A DNA stretch of 64,000 nt from Sambucus nigra (GCA_949130495.1 OX422221.1:476861159-476925158), one strand, 5' to 3'; numbered from the stretch's first letter, positions 11,457 through 23,434 are shown. Made by a program: numbers and translations. The notes: generated by a model not told the origin, from the letters alone.

Positions 11457-13850
11457 GAAAGACAACATCATCCTCGATGTTAAAACCATGTTTTATGTCA
11501 AAAGAACAAGCTGGGGAATAGATTACTAGTGTCAACCACTAATGACAGTGTACCACAAGACATACTCAAGGCGAAACCTGAATAAGTGTTACGAGACAAA
11601 ATGTACAAGTCTATGAAACAAATATAAAAAATTGGGGGAGGCTAGTTCGCTACCCCAAACATGATAATTGATACTCAGAGACAAGTAATAATGAGCTACT
11701 ACCCGATAGCTCTAAGTTCAACTTCTTCAACCAAACCTAAGTAACTCACCCTTAAAAATATGAAGTAGGATATAATGGGGGTGGTAGAAAAATGAGGATA
11801 ATAGGAATCACCTCTAAATAAGACTAAGGATTTAGTCTTAAAAGATCAAGTCAAAACAGTCAATGCAATTAAATGACAAAGTTCTTAATGATATGTAGAT
11901 CATCGGTTGACAAGTGGAGGGAGATAGTGAGGCCATATAGAGGGAATATGAGGATGATAGGGTATGTTTAGAGGTCATGGGCCTTATTAAGAGTAAAGTT
12001 AGGAGCTACAATGACCCTATAAGCAAGGTTCTCTAAATCAATGGGGTGGCAAAATGGTTTGACAATAGTTATGGGGTGGGCCTCATGGAAATCACACGAC
12101 CGTTCTTTAAATGGGCGACGATAATGGTCATGTTATGACACATCAATGAGTGCACGATAAGAAAAATCACCACGATAGGCCGACGTTGTGGATGAAGGAA
12201 TATGCTCCTTGTCACGTAAGTCGAGAGTGTCACCATAAACGCTCTTTTTATGACAATGGGGGGAGAGGATGAGCTCACAGGGTGCAGGGAGGATGCAAGT
12301 GAGGACCTATATAATTTAATGGAAATCGGAGAGGAACGAAAACAAGGTACAAATATGATGATGGGTCGGGCGAGACAATATATGGGTTGGGTGGGACGAT
12401 GGGTGGAGGAAGATGATCTAACTTGAATGTAAGGTACATGCACTAATTATGAAGGTCATAATGATCCTTAAAGCCACCCCACCCCCCAAAGAGGGATTGG
12501 GGTATCAAATAATGGATAGACCAACTTAGCTAACAATATATTACAATCTGTGGTGGTGAAAGGGTTGAAAAAGGCTTTCGAATTTGAGATATATGAATCA
12601 ACATCAATATCAGACTCAAAGTAAGCTGAGCATTATTAGGAAAGATCCATGTCAATAGAGGTAGAAACCATCTCTGATTCATCTTGGTGAATGGGTCTTC
12701 ACTCATAGATGGAGTTAACATACAAGAATGTGGTTCCTTGGGGACACACTCAGTGGGATCAATGGGTGTATACTCGGGCATATTTTTGGGTCAATGGGAA
12801 TGAAAACCTCAAATATGAGTTCTTTTGGATTTTAAAGGAACAAATCAGTCTCACAATCTATAGGTATGTCCACACCATTGTCAACATAGTTCCCAAACAG
12901 TAGGGCCATCTCAACTTTGAGATTCTCAAGGTAAGTGGATTGGTTACACTCAAAATTAATATCACAAGCCAACTCATTGCCATTCCCCATGTGGTAACAA
13001 ATAGGTTGACTCGAGCGAAAATCTTGCTTACATTCAGACTCAAATTAATTTAAGCATTATTCATGTCATTGACGAGATTGATTCTGTGTTTGTGCAGCTT
13101 TTTGTTTTTGGATAATAAATTGTTGTAAGATAGTTTTGAGAGACGATGTGGACTACGGTAGGAGGTGGTGTATGGTTAAGGTGGGGCCATCTCACTATTA
13201 ACATTAGGAATGGGAGAATACTCATATGAAGTTGGTGTAATGGGATCAGGTTGGTCATATACAAGAGGCGAACTCTCATGAGGAACAAAAGGTTAATGAC
13301 TATAGTGAGAGTAGTGAGAGTGCTAATCGAGGTGGGTTGCACATTATTTCCATGACGAAGGTTCAAAACTGTGAGAATCCTCAACATATTGTTGGGATTT
13401 GCATTAGGGGGGACATTGATCATGCTTCCACATTAAGTTTGATTGCTCACACCACTCAAAATTATAAGGCTCATTATACGATGACGGAGTGGGTTCCCAA
13501 GTATTGTCAAATGGATATACTTGTTCTATGATGGGGTCCAATTGATAATTAAGAAATGGGAACACATGGGTCAAGTGATCAATGCGGAAGAATTTTAGCT
13601 TGATTAAGAATTAAACCCACTGACATTCATCACCAAGGGCGGTGGAATGTGATATTATTGCATCAAATCTACAAGAGTCCCAATGGTTTGTGTGAGAGAT
13701 TGGAAGACACTATGTAGATTATCGAGGTTGAAATTGGGCTCAAATACAAACATACTTCGGGAGGATGGGAATGTGGCGAAGTAGTCCTTTAAAGGACATT
13801 CCTCAGCCACGACGAGATGGACGGTGGGAGAAAAATAATTTCTCCAACGA
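11457..13850 (-). pseudogene. Old minus-strand coding-like sequence, unidentified
   Basis: Minus-strand reading from about 13850 leftward gives stretches with coding-like composition interrupted by stops and frame changes, for example LKDYFATFPSSRSMFVFEP at 13760-13815 and YPFDNTWEPTPSSYNEPYNF near 13480-13540. It is rich in Pro, Ser, Tyr and His and resembles the linker-rich part of a retroelement structural protein, but I cannot assign a family. No RT, integrase or protease motif is visible. It lies downstream of the eroded LTR and on the opposite strand, so it could be the remnant of an antisense cargo gene or an unrelated older element. Confidence 0.3.
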
Positions 13851-13989
13851 ATTTTTTATTCTTTAAGAAAAAAAAACGAAGACAAAAATATGTTTGAGTT
13901 TTGATTATTGATTTTTTTTGGTTTCTGAATATAAGAAAAGGAATTAAAAAAATTGATTGTATTTTTTATAAGAAAAAATAATATAAAAC

Positions 13990-15001
13990 TGAGAGTGCAC
14001 TTGTGATCTTGATGGAATAATTTATATAATTATATGTCCACCAAACAAAAATCCTAATTATTACCAAATTTTAATCTAATTAATTTAGGTTCGTAAGTAA
14101 TGATCGTTCCAAACATAGTAAATTAACTACGCATGCAAGAGAAAATAAATATGAGGGAAAGTCCCCAAAAAGGGAAAAATCTATTAGAGCACTTATACAG
14201 TTTTACAAGACATCTTACTTATAAAAATTATCTAAATAAGCCTCCTCAGCTCCCGAGCAGTTCACGGGTGGCTATCCACCCTCTGTATCCACAGATCAGC
14301 CTTTGGCTTCCTCTAACAGTGATCCCTTCAAAGTTTCACAAAGTCAGCAGTGAATATGATCCACAAAGTTATATCTAGCATGAAACTATGTAGGGTTTCA
14401 AATAGATTCAAAAGTATATTGGGAATGATGATTTTATGAATAAAAAGGGATTTAGGCATAAACGTGATGAGGACTTTTGTAATAGGTATGCCAAAATAGT
14501 TTTAATAAAATTCTCTCTTAAAATCCCTTCGAAAACAAGGCTCATTCAAACGAGAATATCATGTCGTTTAAATGAAAACAAGCTCGTTCGAACGACATAG
14601 CTATCTCGTTTGAACAAGCTTCAAACAATGCAAAACAATACAGCCTAGTTTAGATGCATGTTAGATAAATATGCAAACGACCCTTTTAACGAGGTTGACA
14701 TCTCGTTCGAATGAGAATGCCTTCTGGATGGAATGAGATCTGCGAATTTTGAAAAAAATTTAAGCATAACAAATGCCTCGATTTTAAACATAAGAAAAAT
14801 AAAAATAAAACATCCCAAAATAACTTTAATGGATAAATTTAAATTTCGACAATCTTGATACCTTCATAAATTGGAGAACCATTGAAATTAGAGATGTTGG
14901 AAATTCGTTTCTTTGTGATGGCTCGAGTCAAATTGTAATGGGGTACGATAAACGTACATGTAAGCCCGAGCTAAGAGTAGTATAAAAAATTTACTCTTAC
15001 A
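13990..15001 (-). repeat. 3' LTR of the gag-only copia element
   Basis: Runs from TGAGAGTGC to ..CTCTTACA. It matches 18714-19785 along its length, with roughly 80-85% identity in the part compared by eye. The 14521-14720 part contains several copies of a palindromic word close to CTCGTTCGAACGAG. Confidence 0.85.
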
Positions 15002-15015
15002 AATCTCCCCCTTTG
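15002..15015 (-). promoter_or_regulatory. Polypurine tract of the copia element
   Basis: The minus strand reads CAAAGGGGGAGATT directly before the LTR start TGTAAGAG. This G-rich purine run is typical of plant copia elements. Confidence 0.8.
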
Positions 15016-16800
15016 GTTATTCCGGTACGGAAATAAAATCGACATCCAAATTACATTAGAATCCTTTAAGACAAAAATATCCAAATACTATTCCAAACCC
15101 TTGAAAATGGATAGGTACAAGATAATGATGTCTTCAAATCTTCACTTCTTCTTGTTCTTCTCTTGGTCAAAGTCTTCATCGAGTTTAATGTGAATATGAT
15201 CTCCCAAAAGTACCTAAACACATTAAGTAAATCAAATACCCATGATGCATATATTTTGACATGTAAAATAAAATTCATAAAATTCTCCCCCATAAATTAA
15301 AGACATGTAATCTCCCCCATAAGTTATTCTCCCCCTTTTATTTTGTCCGAAATAGAAAAAATGTATAATATAATCATGAATTGAAAATAATCATGGATTA
15401 GAATAAGAGATCATCATAAAAATATATAAATGATGAACATGTAATGATAAACTCAAAGGCTCCACAAACTATTTTTGAAAATTTTCAAAATTTGTAAGTA
15501 TAAAATTTAATAAATGCAGCACACCATGGAGAAAAATAAAAATACCCAAATCATGGAAATAGAATGTGCGGGTGTGACCATATTCCATAGGTTAATCAAT
15601 GTTGGTAATCATAATGCATGTGTATGAAGGATTAAGACACCACTAACGTAAGATCTCAAAGTCTACCATCGGTGTAAAAATGGTGAACTCATGTGAAATT
15701 GACTTACCTAATAAAAAAATCAAAAATGTAAGTGATTTTTACACTGACGCCCAAAACTATGTAATGTTTTTTCGAGATTCTTATAGTATGTACAAATTCA
15801 TTGATATTTGACTTAACTCTCTCAAAATCTCAAATATAGCAATTATACTTTTAATTATTTTGAAGAATTTCATGGTCATTTTTAGCAAAGCATACTTGTT
15901 CAAGAACATGGCCGAGGACTTCTGGTTTTATGTGCCTTTAATATTTTTAGGCTATTTTCATTGCAAATGGTGGCTTTTCACGCAAAGACTTTGTCTTTCA
16001 AAGGCCGATTCCATTGCTTAAAAAATTACTTTTATCGAAAAAGAGATTTTTTAAATTCGAGCAATGGTTCTTACATGTACAACTTTATATCATCTCATTT
16101 TTCACATTTGGTTCATTTTAAAACTAAATTGAGATTTTAAAAAAGACCATATTCGACACGTGACAGGTAAATGAAATACTCTTATAAGCTTGTGCTCATA
16201 TGCATTAAGGGAGACAAGGAGTCAAATATGTAACAAGTTGTCATCAAATCACATCTTACTGACTCCACGCGTTATAAAGCACATAGATGCAATGATGTCA
16301 CGTGTCAAAAGATTACAAAATAGTCACGTGGATATTGAATGAATGGGTGACTTAGACATATTTAATGTTCATCCATATCAGGTGTAATAAAAATACAAAA
16401 CTCTTTTTGGATATTTCAAAAAAAAATTGTCTTTTCACTTTTCTTAAAAAGAGACCGAAAATCTTTTTGTATTTTTCAAAAAATTTCAAGAAAAAACACT
16501 CTTTTTGGATTTTTCAAAATCTATATCATAATAACAAAAAATGTATGTACAATGAAAGTACACATTAGCAATAGAGATATACGATATGAGCATTAAAAAT
16601 ACCATCTTCTAGTAACAAATCACAATTTCAATCATTAGAACAGGAGGAGTTCTCAAATGGAGATGACATCTATGAAAAACCTCCACCAAATTTTGTGAAG
16701 TTTGGAGAAAATACTCTACTTGCTCTCGTAATATCTCAAAATATCTCAAGCGAAGTGCGGCCGCAAGCAGAGTAACATGTGTGGGAGTGCATGCTAGAAA
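15016..16800 (-). other. Internal 3' part of the copia element, no pol found
   Basis: About 1.8 kb of AT-rich sequence lies between the end of gag and the 3' polypurine tract, where a complete copia element would carry protease, integrase, RT and RNase H. I looked on both strands for the YVDD box, the integrase HHCC and DDE motifs and the DTGAS protease motif and saw none. It appears to be a deletion derivative rather than a decayed pol. Confidence 0.55.
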
Positions 16801-18599
16801 TCATGTAGGAGAAAACCCGGGGACATACCTATGAGAAACTCTCCCTAGCTTAAAATAGTTAAGCATAAGGTGATCTCTTTGTTTGAAATAGGAACAAACA
16901 TACATGGGCTTCGTTCCACCTCTCTCAAAATGTCTAGGATGAGATCTCCTAGGTGAGCTAAGTCGAGGGCCATAAGTATGTAACAAAAACTAGGGAATCA
17001 ACTCAGGTGCTCCATAGAAAATGGATGCACCATCATAACATATTCCTTGCCTCTCGATGTTACCTAAAGTGGGACTAAGGAACTTTTTCCTACATTTTTT
17101 GATGTATCCTTTGAAGTGACCTTGACCTTTCGGGCATGTTCTAGATCAATCTCGAGTTGGGATACATGGGCTTTAAGTTTCTCACGATTCTTCAATAAAG
17201 ATTGAAGACCTCCCATAAGACTAGCCACGGTGTTAGTCAAATAGGTCTTTTCCCTTCCTAAAATAATCAACTACTTAGAAAAAAAAACCTTCAGCTTGAC
17301 GATTTGACTCGAGAAGCCTCACACTCTCTCAAAACATTCAATTCTTTCTCAAAATCTAACACCCTAAGAGAAAAATGTTTATTTAGATTTTTAGTTTTCA
17401 ATGTCTCAGTCTAAATATCACTAAACGCCTTTTGGAGACCACCTTCTCCCTCACTTAAAATACCATTATCACTGTCACTATCTCTCAAACGAATCGAAAC
17501 ATCACCGATGCTCTCATGTTTAGATATATCCTCATCAAAATGGGACAGAATAGAAGTGCTAATGTGACTAGACATTAACACAAGACATGGTTCATGTGGT
17601 GATTCTCCCCCTGAATCAACGACTCGATGTAACTATCGCTAAGAATGTCTTTATGTCCAACTTTCTTTCCTATTTTCTTTAGCATAGGGAAACATTCATG
17701 TTCCTTGTTCCATTTCCCCTCACATTCATAACACATAATCTCTTCCTCTTTCTCTCCCCCACTTGTGACCTCATTTTTATTTTATTTTTCTTAAAAAATC
17801 GTTTCCATGGAAGAATTTTACTTTTAAAATTTGAGAAACTTTTAGAAATATTTAGGAAAAGGGCCAAATTATCTAAATCATAGTTGAACTCAAAAGAAAA
17901 CGACGCTTCCACTCCCTTTTTAGACACTTCCTCTCTTTTTTTAGATTGGGTTTTAAGTTCAATTCCCTTATCCTTAGGCTTAACTATTATAAGGAACATA
18001 TCTATCTCATACCTATAAGTTCTTCCAACCTTAGAGTGTCTAAGATCCTTAACTAATGAAGAACGAAAACCTTATGAATAAAATGATCGAGAAGAGATCC
18101 CAAAATTTTCTTAACCACATGCGTCTCAGATTTTTTCTCACCTAAATATAAATTCGAGTTAACTATGTTGGACAGTCTCACATAATACTCATCAAAGGAT
18201 TCAGATTCAAGCATATTGTTTCAAATTGTGTGGTGAGATTCTGCAGGTCAGAATATTTAACAACATGGTAATCTCGTGAGTGAACTGGAGGGTATCGCAA
18301 GCTTTTTTAGATGTGGTGCACTTTATTATGTGTAGGAACTAGTCAGGGGTGATGGATCCGAAGATGACACTAAAAGTGCGGGAATTAAATTTTCTTCATT
18401 TAAATTCATCCTCTATTCATTGAGAGACAGGTTTATGGTCAATAACATTATCAAAAGTGACATTGGGAGGAGTCTGCCCTCTTTCACAAACAACGTAAAC
18501 ACATTCATTTATGGCCTTTAAAGCAGACCTCATCGTAGCTTTCCAATATGCATAATTGGTAGCATCAAAGATGGACAGTCGATTATAAAAATTCTCCAT
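16801..18599 (-). pseudogene. Copia gag (DUF4219/UBN2 type) with coiled coil and two degenerate zinc knuckles
   Basis: Start at the ATG at 18599, with MENFYNRLSIFDATNYAYWK, the N-terminal signature of plant copia gag (DUF4219 followed by UBN2). A stop follows at about 18417 and the frame continues with more stops. A zinc knuckle lies at 17692-17733: CYEC is intact, but the His position is altered (KWNKEHEC). A coiled-coil-like Lys/Glu/Leu-rich segment covers 17070-17280. A second knuckle-like box at 16855-16896 reads VCSYFKQRDHLMLNYFKL, with two of its cysteines replaced. This order (gag, knuckle, coiled coil, second knuckle) resembles large gags of SIRE/Maximus-type copia elements. Gag forms the particle that packages element RNA; this copy is broken. 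Confidence 0.75.
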
Positions 18600-18700
18600 T
18601 AAAATCTGACCTTTTCAAAATCAACAATTTTTCAAAAAAAATTGATATCAAAGAAAAAAATTAGGAAAAAAGGATCACATAGTATTTTTGAGTAACACGG

Positions 18701-18710
18701 TCTGATACCA
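18701..18710 (-). promoter_or_regulatory. Primer binding site (Met-tRNA) of the copia element
   Basis: Minus strand TGGTATCAGA, three bases from the 5' LTR edge at 18714. It sets the orientation of the element. Confidence 0.85.
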
Positions 18711-18713
18711 ATT

Positions 18714-19785
18714 TAAGAGTGCGCTTATGATCTTAATGGAATAATTTATATAGTTAAATGTCCGCAAAACACAATCCAAATTATTACCAATTTTTAATCT
18801 TATTAATTTGGGTTTTCATGTGATCATCGTTTGAAACAAAATAAAATAACGACACATAAAAGGGAAAAAAATATAAGGAAATATTTTTAAAAAGGGCAAA
18901 ACCTTTTTAAGTATTTTAGACAGTTATACAAGACAACTTATTTACAAAAATTATCTAAAGAAAAATACTCAGCTTCATAGTAGCCCACAAGTGGCGATCC
19001 ACCCATGGTATCCAACAATTAGCCTTTGTTTTCCTTCAACAGTGATACCCTATAAGGTTCACATGGTCAGCAGTGAAGATGATATCTCCATAAGGTTATA
19101 TCCAATATAAAACTATGTAGGGTTTCAAATAGATTCACAAGTATATTGGGAATTATGATTTTTCCAAATCAAAAGGTTTCTAAACCTAAAAGTGATGAGG
19201 ACTTTTATGCATAAATCATTTTAACAAAAGTCTCTCTTAAAGTCTCATTGAAACAGTTCTTTACATGAAAGGCTCAAAATTCGAGGTGGTATCACTTATT
19301 TCAAATGAAAACAAGGATCGTTCAAATGAGAATAAGATCTCGTTTGAATGACATAGCATCTTATTTGAACAAGCTTCAAACATTATTCAAACGATGCATA
19401 ACAATATGCCCACGTAAGAATCACGTTAGATAAAATGATTCAACGACCCTTTTAATGAGTTTGACATCTCGTTCAAATGAAAATACCTTCTCGTTTGAAC
19501 GAGGTCAACAAAATTTGAAAAAAATTTAAGCATAAAAAAATGCCTCTATTTTAAACACGAGAAAATTATGTTTCAATATTATTAAAAATAAAACATCCCT
19601 CAAAAAAGTTAATGAATAAATTTAAATTCGTAAAAGCTTTATACCTTTATAAAGTGGAGGACTATTAAACCTGAAGATAATGGAGATTCGGTTCTTCATG
19701 ACGGCTTGAGTCGAATTGAAATGGGATACGCCAAACATACATGTAATCCTAAGCTATGAGCAATGACATAAAATATGGTCTTACA
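18714..19785 (-). repeat. 5' LTR of the gag-only copia element
   Basis: Partner of 13990-15001. It starts TAAGAGTGC where the left copy has TGAGAGTGC, so the terminal G has mutated, and it ends ..GTCTTACA. It carries the same family of TTCGAA-centred palindromic words at 19310-19500. Confidence 0.85.
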
Positions 19786-20908
19786 AAAATAAATTTTGAT
19801 TTTGAAAAAGGAAAAAAGTGGACTCTTCAAAACACGAGAGGATAGAGTATAAAATTGACTATGGATGGATTTGAATTAGACACGTATAAGAAAATGACAA
19901 GACCTAAATAGAACATAACCGATTTTTATATTCAATTAAGTGATTGGTAGTTAATTTTAATAATCCGCGAATGAGAAAAATACAGAGTCTTTATACATCA
20001 TCTTGGAAAATATACTCCTATTTGGCTCGCTAATTGATTAATTTGAACTAAGTGATGGCGCGGATAACAAATAAGTGGATTAAGTGATTGTGTGGATGAT
20101 GAAATCCCAGCACATTTCAATGATCGAATTTAGGTCTTGGGTCTAATTAATCCATCAAACCATTCAATGTAAGAATATGCATAAAATAATGTCACAAAGG
20201 AGAAAATAGTCCAACAAGATATGGACTCAGTTGTAGGAGATTCGCGAGTTATAAAGAAATGTACGTTGCACAGTTGTTACACACGTAGGGTGCAGATTGA
20301 GTTGAATCAATCGCGGAAAAATCTCTTCTAAACTTCAGACGACCTCAGGAGTCCTACAGACCCAACATTGAGAGGCTTCTAATCCACTCCAACAATGCTC
20401 TCTCTCTATTTTATCCCGTTTCCCTTTTTGCTATTTTTAACTAATTATTACAGATGATTAGTGTCTAAATCACTAAAACTAAATGTACAAGGCTTTAATA
20501 ATATAGTATATCTGGATTAAAAACAAATAAAAGATATATACAAATTTACAAGTCTTCAATCACTCCTTAGCTCAAGAAAGTGACCAAGGTGCAATTTGAT
20601 GAAAGTTTCTTTTGTGTTATTATTGTAGTATAGTCCTTTCAATCAAAACCACTTGAACCTATAAAATACACTAAATACATGTATAGTGACAAGTAAGGGT
20701 ATCAATCCAACTTCTTAATATGGAAATTAACAAATAAAGACAATTATAATTTTTAAAACAATTTTCAAGGGATATTAATCTACTTAACTATGTTAAATAA
20801 AAATTAAATTAACAAGTAAATAAAATGATAAAGTGAGAGAGATGTGAGACTAAAAAAGTATGAGATAATTCAAGGGATTAAATTTCACTACATAGCCTAT
20901 TTATTTTT
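19786..20908. other. AT-rich spacer without recognisable genes
   Basis: About 1.1 kb of AT-rich sequence. No motifs, element ends or coding frames that I can support. Confidence 0.6.
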
Positions 20909-21132
20909 GGATCAAATACCAAAAAGTCCCTCAAACATTTTTTAATACACATTTAGTCCAAGTCTTTTTATTTTGTACCAAAAAATCCCTTATTCTCTTA
21001 TCTTTAAAGGTCCGCTCCAACGACATAATAAAACCTTTTTTGGCATGGTGGAGAACTTTTTGATGCAAAATAAAAAGGCTTGGACTAAATGTGTATTAAA
21101 AAAAGTTCGAGGGACTATTAGGTATATGCCCC
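20909..21132 (+). mobile_element. Foldback MITE, copy 1 (Mutator-like)
   Basis: A 224-bp element from GGATCAAATACC to GGTATATGCCCC whose two arms are near-perfect inverted repeats of about 75 bases (for example AATACACATTTAGTCC at the left and GGACTAAATGTGTATT at the right). It is flanked by an exact 9-bp duplication, TTTATTTTT, at 20900-20908 and 21133-21141. Long terminal inverted repeats with a 9-bp duplication point to a Mutator-like MITE. It has no coding capacity. Confidence 0.82.
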
Positions 21133-21187
21133 TTTATTTTTTATTAGTTAGTTTATCTTTTTGAAATACCCCAAGACATATTTAAAA

Positions 21188-21407
21188 GGGGCACATACAA
21201 AAAATCCCTTGAACTTGTTTTAATACATGTATAGTCTGAGCCTTTTTATTTTACACCAAAAAGTACTTCACATGCTAAAAAGGCTTTACCATGCCGCTGG
21301 CGCGAACCTTTAAAGATAAGAGAATAATGGACTTTTTGGTACAAAATACAAGGCTGGGACTAAATATGTATTAAAAAATATTTGAGGGATTGTTTGGTAT
21401 TTGATCC
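21188..21407 (-). mobile_element. Foldback MITE, copy 2, inverted relative to copy 1
   Basis: A 220-bp element from GGGGCACATAC to GGTATTTGATCC. It is the reverse complement of copy 1, including the centre (AACCTTTAAAGATAAGAG here, its complement in copy 1 near 20995). It is flanked by an exact 9-bp duplication, TATTTAAAA, at 21179-21187 and 21408-21416. The different duplications show two independent insertions 55 bases apart. Confidence 0.82.
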
Positions 21408-21416
21408 TATTTAAAA

Positions 21417-22289
21417 ACATAAATTAACTCTCGTTGTAAATGGGAAACTAAGCATAGTCTTTTTAGAAGATTAATATTAAAATTTCACAAACTCAATAAA
21501 AATCAGAATTAAGTATTTTCTAATAAATCATTCGCTACGGAAAATGTACTAAAATTATCGAGTTGAGAAATTCAACTTACAATATCACTTAAAAATTGAC
21601 TATCGCTAGTTTAATTAATAAATACAGATTGTAAGTTGAATTTACTATATTTTCTAGAAAATAATTCATCTTCTATCGAGGCGTAAATATAAATTGTAAA
21701 ACTTCAATATTAGTATTCAAAGATGCATAATAAATATATAAAGAAATAAAAAGAAAATAAAAATAATAGAGCTAAGGGTTTTATCTCACCTCTTGCATAG
21801 GATATTTAGCCTATCATTTTGATATTATTACATTCAAAATGTAACAATATTTTCATTTGAGGCTTCTAAAAATATAATAATAGAGAGGGAAAATAATAAA
21901 CGATATCTCCTTACATTCAATATTAACTGCCAAACTGTTACAAACTTTCTCCCCATAAATAAAATATGAGTTTTACACAAAGAAAATGAGAGAATAATTA
22001 ACAAACTTCTCTCGCACACTATTCTGAAAATTTTCACTCAAACACAATATTTGTCAAATAAAAAATGTCTTTATCTCACACAACTCTAAAAAAATGTAAA
22101 AGAAGTAACCAAAAAAAATTACTCTACACTACTCCTATGATATGTGCTCCCAAAACTGAGATGTGTATGGAATCTACGAACTCTTCTAGTCCCATAAATA
22201 TATCCTTTTATTTCAATGCACACATGCGTGTATATATGTGTTTCTTGGGAAGTCCATAAAGCATGGGGAAAATTGAGAATTGGTTCCCT
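21417..22289. other. AT-rich spacer without recognisable genes
   Basis: No gene, element end or repeat recognised. The short open frames on both strands have no family resemblance. Confidence 0.55.
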
Positions 22290-22299
22290 TACACAAACA

Positions 22300-22342
<43 letters not shown>

Positions 22343-22351
22343 ACACACACC

Positions 22352-22440
<89 letters not shown>
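22290..22440. repeat. Compound microsatellite (AC)n then (AT)n
   Basis: An AC run from about 22290 to 22363 with a few interruptions, followed by an uninterrupted AT run of about 38 units to 22440. The Tat element is inserted at its right end. The open frames predicted across it on both strands are repeat artefacts. Confidence 0.95.
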
Positions 22441-22443
<3 letters not shown>

Positions 22444-23413
22444 ATGCCCTAAATGTACCCAACAACTCAGAGACATCAACCTCGGCCAGGGAGATGGTCG
22501 AGGTTAGAAAGGCCTTAGATTGGCAACCAGCGGTCTCGTCCTAAGCAAGGTTGGCCATGGCCTACGTTACTAGTTGCCTCATAGTCATGCTAAAGTTGAA
22601 TCGTTCATGGTCCATGGGGGCAGTTATTCATCAGGCCATCCAGAGTTGACAACCTCGGTTAGGTAGAAGACGAGGTCACAAGAGCTGCACCATCATCATA
22701 ACCAACCTCGGTAGAGAATCAGTCGATGTCCCTAATCTGCACCTGCTTAACCTTGGCTCAGGCCGACCTTATGACTTCACTTGCCTTAGCTCGGTTTCAC
22801 ATGTGCCGACGCCATCATGAATGGTCTCGAAATTGGGCAATAACCAGACTTCACCAACCTCGTAATCTTCCAGGCCGAGGTTGGGACCAATCACAGATAG
22901 TCGAGCCTTCATTCGCATATGTGTGGCTGGGAACACGAGTGCACAATCAGTTATAACAAATCAATCCCCTCACGTGGGGGAATATTTCATCATCATTCTC
23001 TACATGTGACAGTGACAGATGTCTTCATCAGATTGGCTAGATCAACACACACATGGTCATTGCATGAATAGGGGGTGCATTACACCCCCCACACACTATA
23101 TATATACTTGCCTTCTCCTACCTAGAAAAGGATTCAAAATTAGCAACCATATCTGAAACTCTGTCCAAATATATAGTAGAGAGAGAAATCTTGAGAGATT
23201 GTATCTATGGCCATTAGAGCCCTCATATAGTGATATTTATCACACACTTGCACAGTGGACGTAGACCTAATTGGCTGAACCACTTATATGACTGTGTTCA
23301 TCTTGTTCTCCTCACCTCCTTCCACTACAGGCTCTTACTCTTATACTGCCATTCTTAACATTGAATTGAGCTTAAGAACACCTTGAAGGGTAGTGTTGTT
23401 TCCAGCATCATCA
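22440..23413 (+). repeat. 5' LTR of Tat copy A
   Basis: Matches 33567-34539 over its length. It contains several short inverted repeats with CCTCG/CGAGG arms (22480-22505, 22648-22675, 22857-22885), a G-box, a GGGGGTG hairpin and a TATA box, listed separately. Confidence 0.93.
22966..23107 (+). promoter_or_regulatory. Core promoter of the Tat LTR: G-box palindrome, GGGGGTG hairpin, TATA box
   Basis: CCCCTCACGTGGGGG (22966-22980) holds a CACGTG G-box, the core of bZIP and bHLH binding sites, within a larger palindrome. GGGGGTG (23071-23077) and CACCCCC (23083-23089) form a 7-bp hairpin with a 5-base loop. CTATATATATACT (23097-23109) is a strong TATA box. The same order recurs in the right LTR (34089-34232) and in copy B (52775-52920). 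Transcription would be expected to start about 30 bases after the TATA box. Confidence 0.6.
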
Positions 23414-23416
23414 TTT

Positions 23417-23434
23417 TGGCGCCGTTTATGGGAA
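23417..23434 (+). promoter_or_regulatory. Primer binding site of Tat copy A
   Basis: TGGCGCCGTT starts three bases after the LTR end. The first ten bases fit the 3' end of plant Asp-tRNA; the following bases (TATGGGAA) do not. TGGCGCCG-type sites are common in the Tat/Athila branch. Confidence 0.7.

Larger units (their letters stand above)
13990..19785 (-). mobile_element. Ty1/copia-type element with gag only, minus strand
   Basis: Two LTRs of about 1.0 kb (13990-15001 and 18714-19785) flank 3.7 kb of internal sequence. A Met-tRNA primer site (18701-18710) lies next to the right LTR and a polypurine tract next to the left LTR, so the element reads leftward. Outside bases are AAAAC on the left and AAAAT on the right, a near-perfect 5-bp target duplication. 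The internal region encodes a copia-type gag, but no protease, integrase, RT or RNase H motif is seen in the remaining 1.8 kb. It must therefore have depended on enzymes from another element. Confidence 0.82.

Noticed and set aside
17698..17883. Plus-strand frames within the copia gag
   Set aside because: Shadow of the minus-strand gag; T-rich low-complexity translation.
22119..22507. Several open frames on both strands of 60-90 codons
   Set aside because: They are translations of the AC/AT microsatellite (runs of His-Thr, Ile-Tyr, Cys-Val), not genes.
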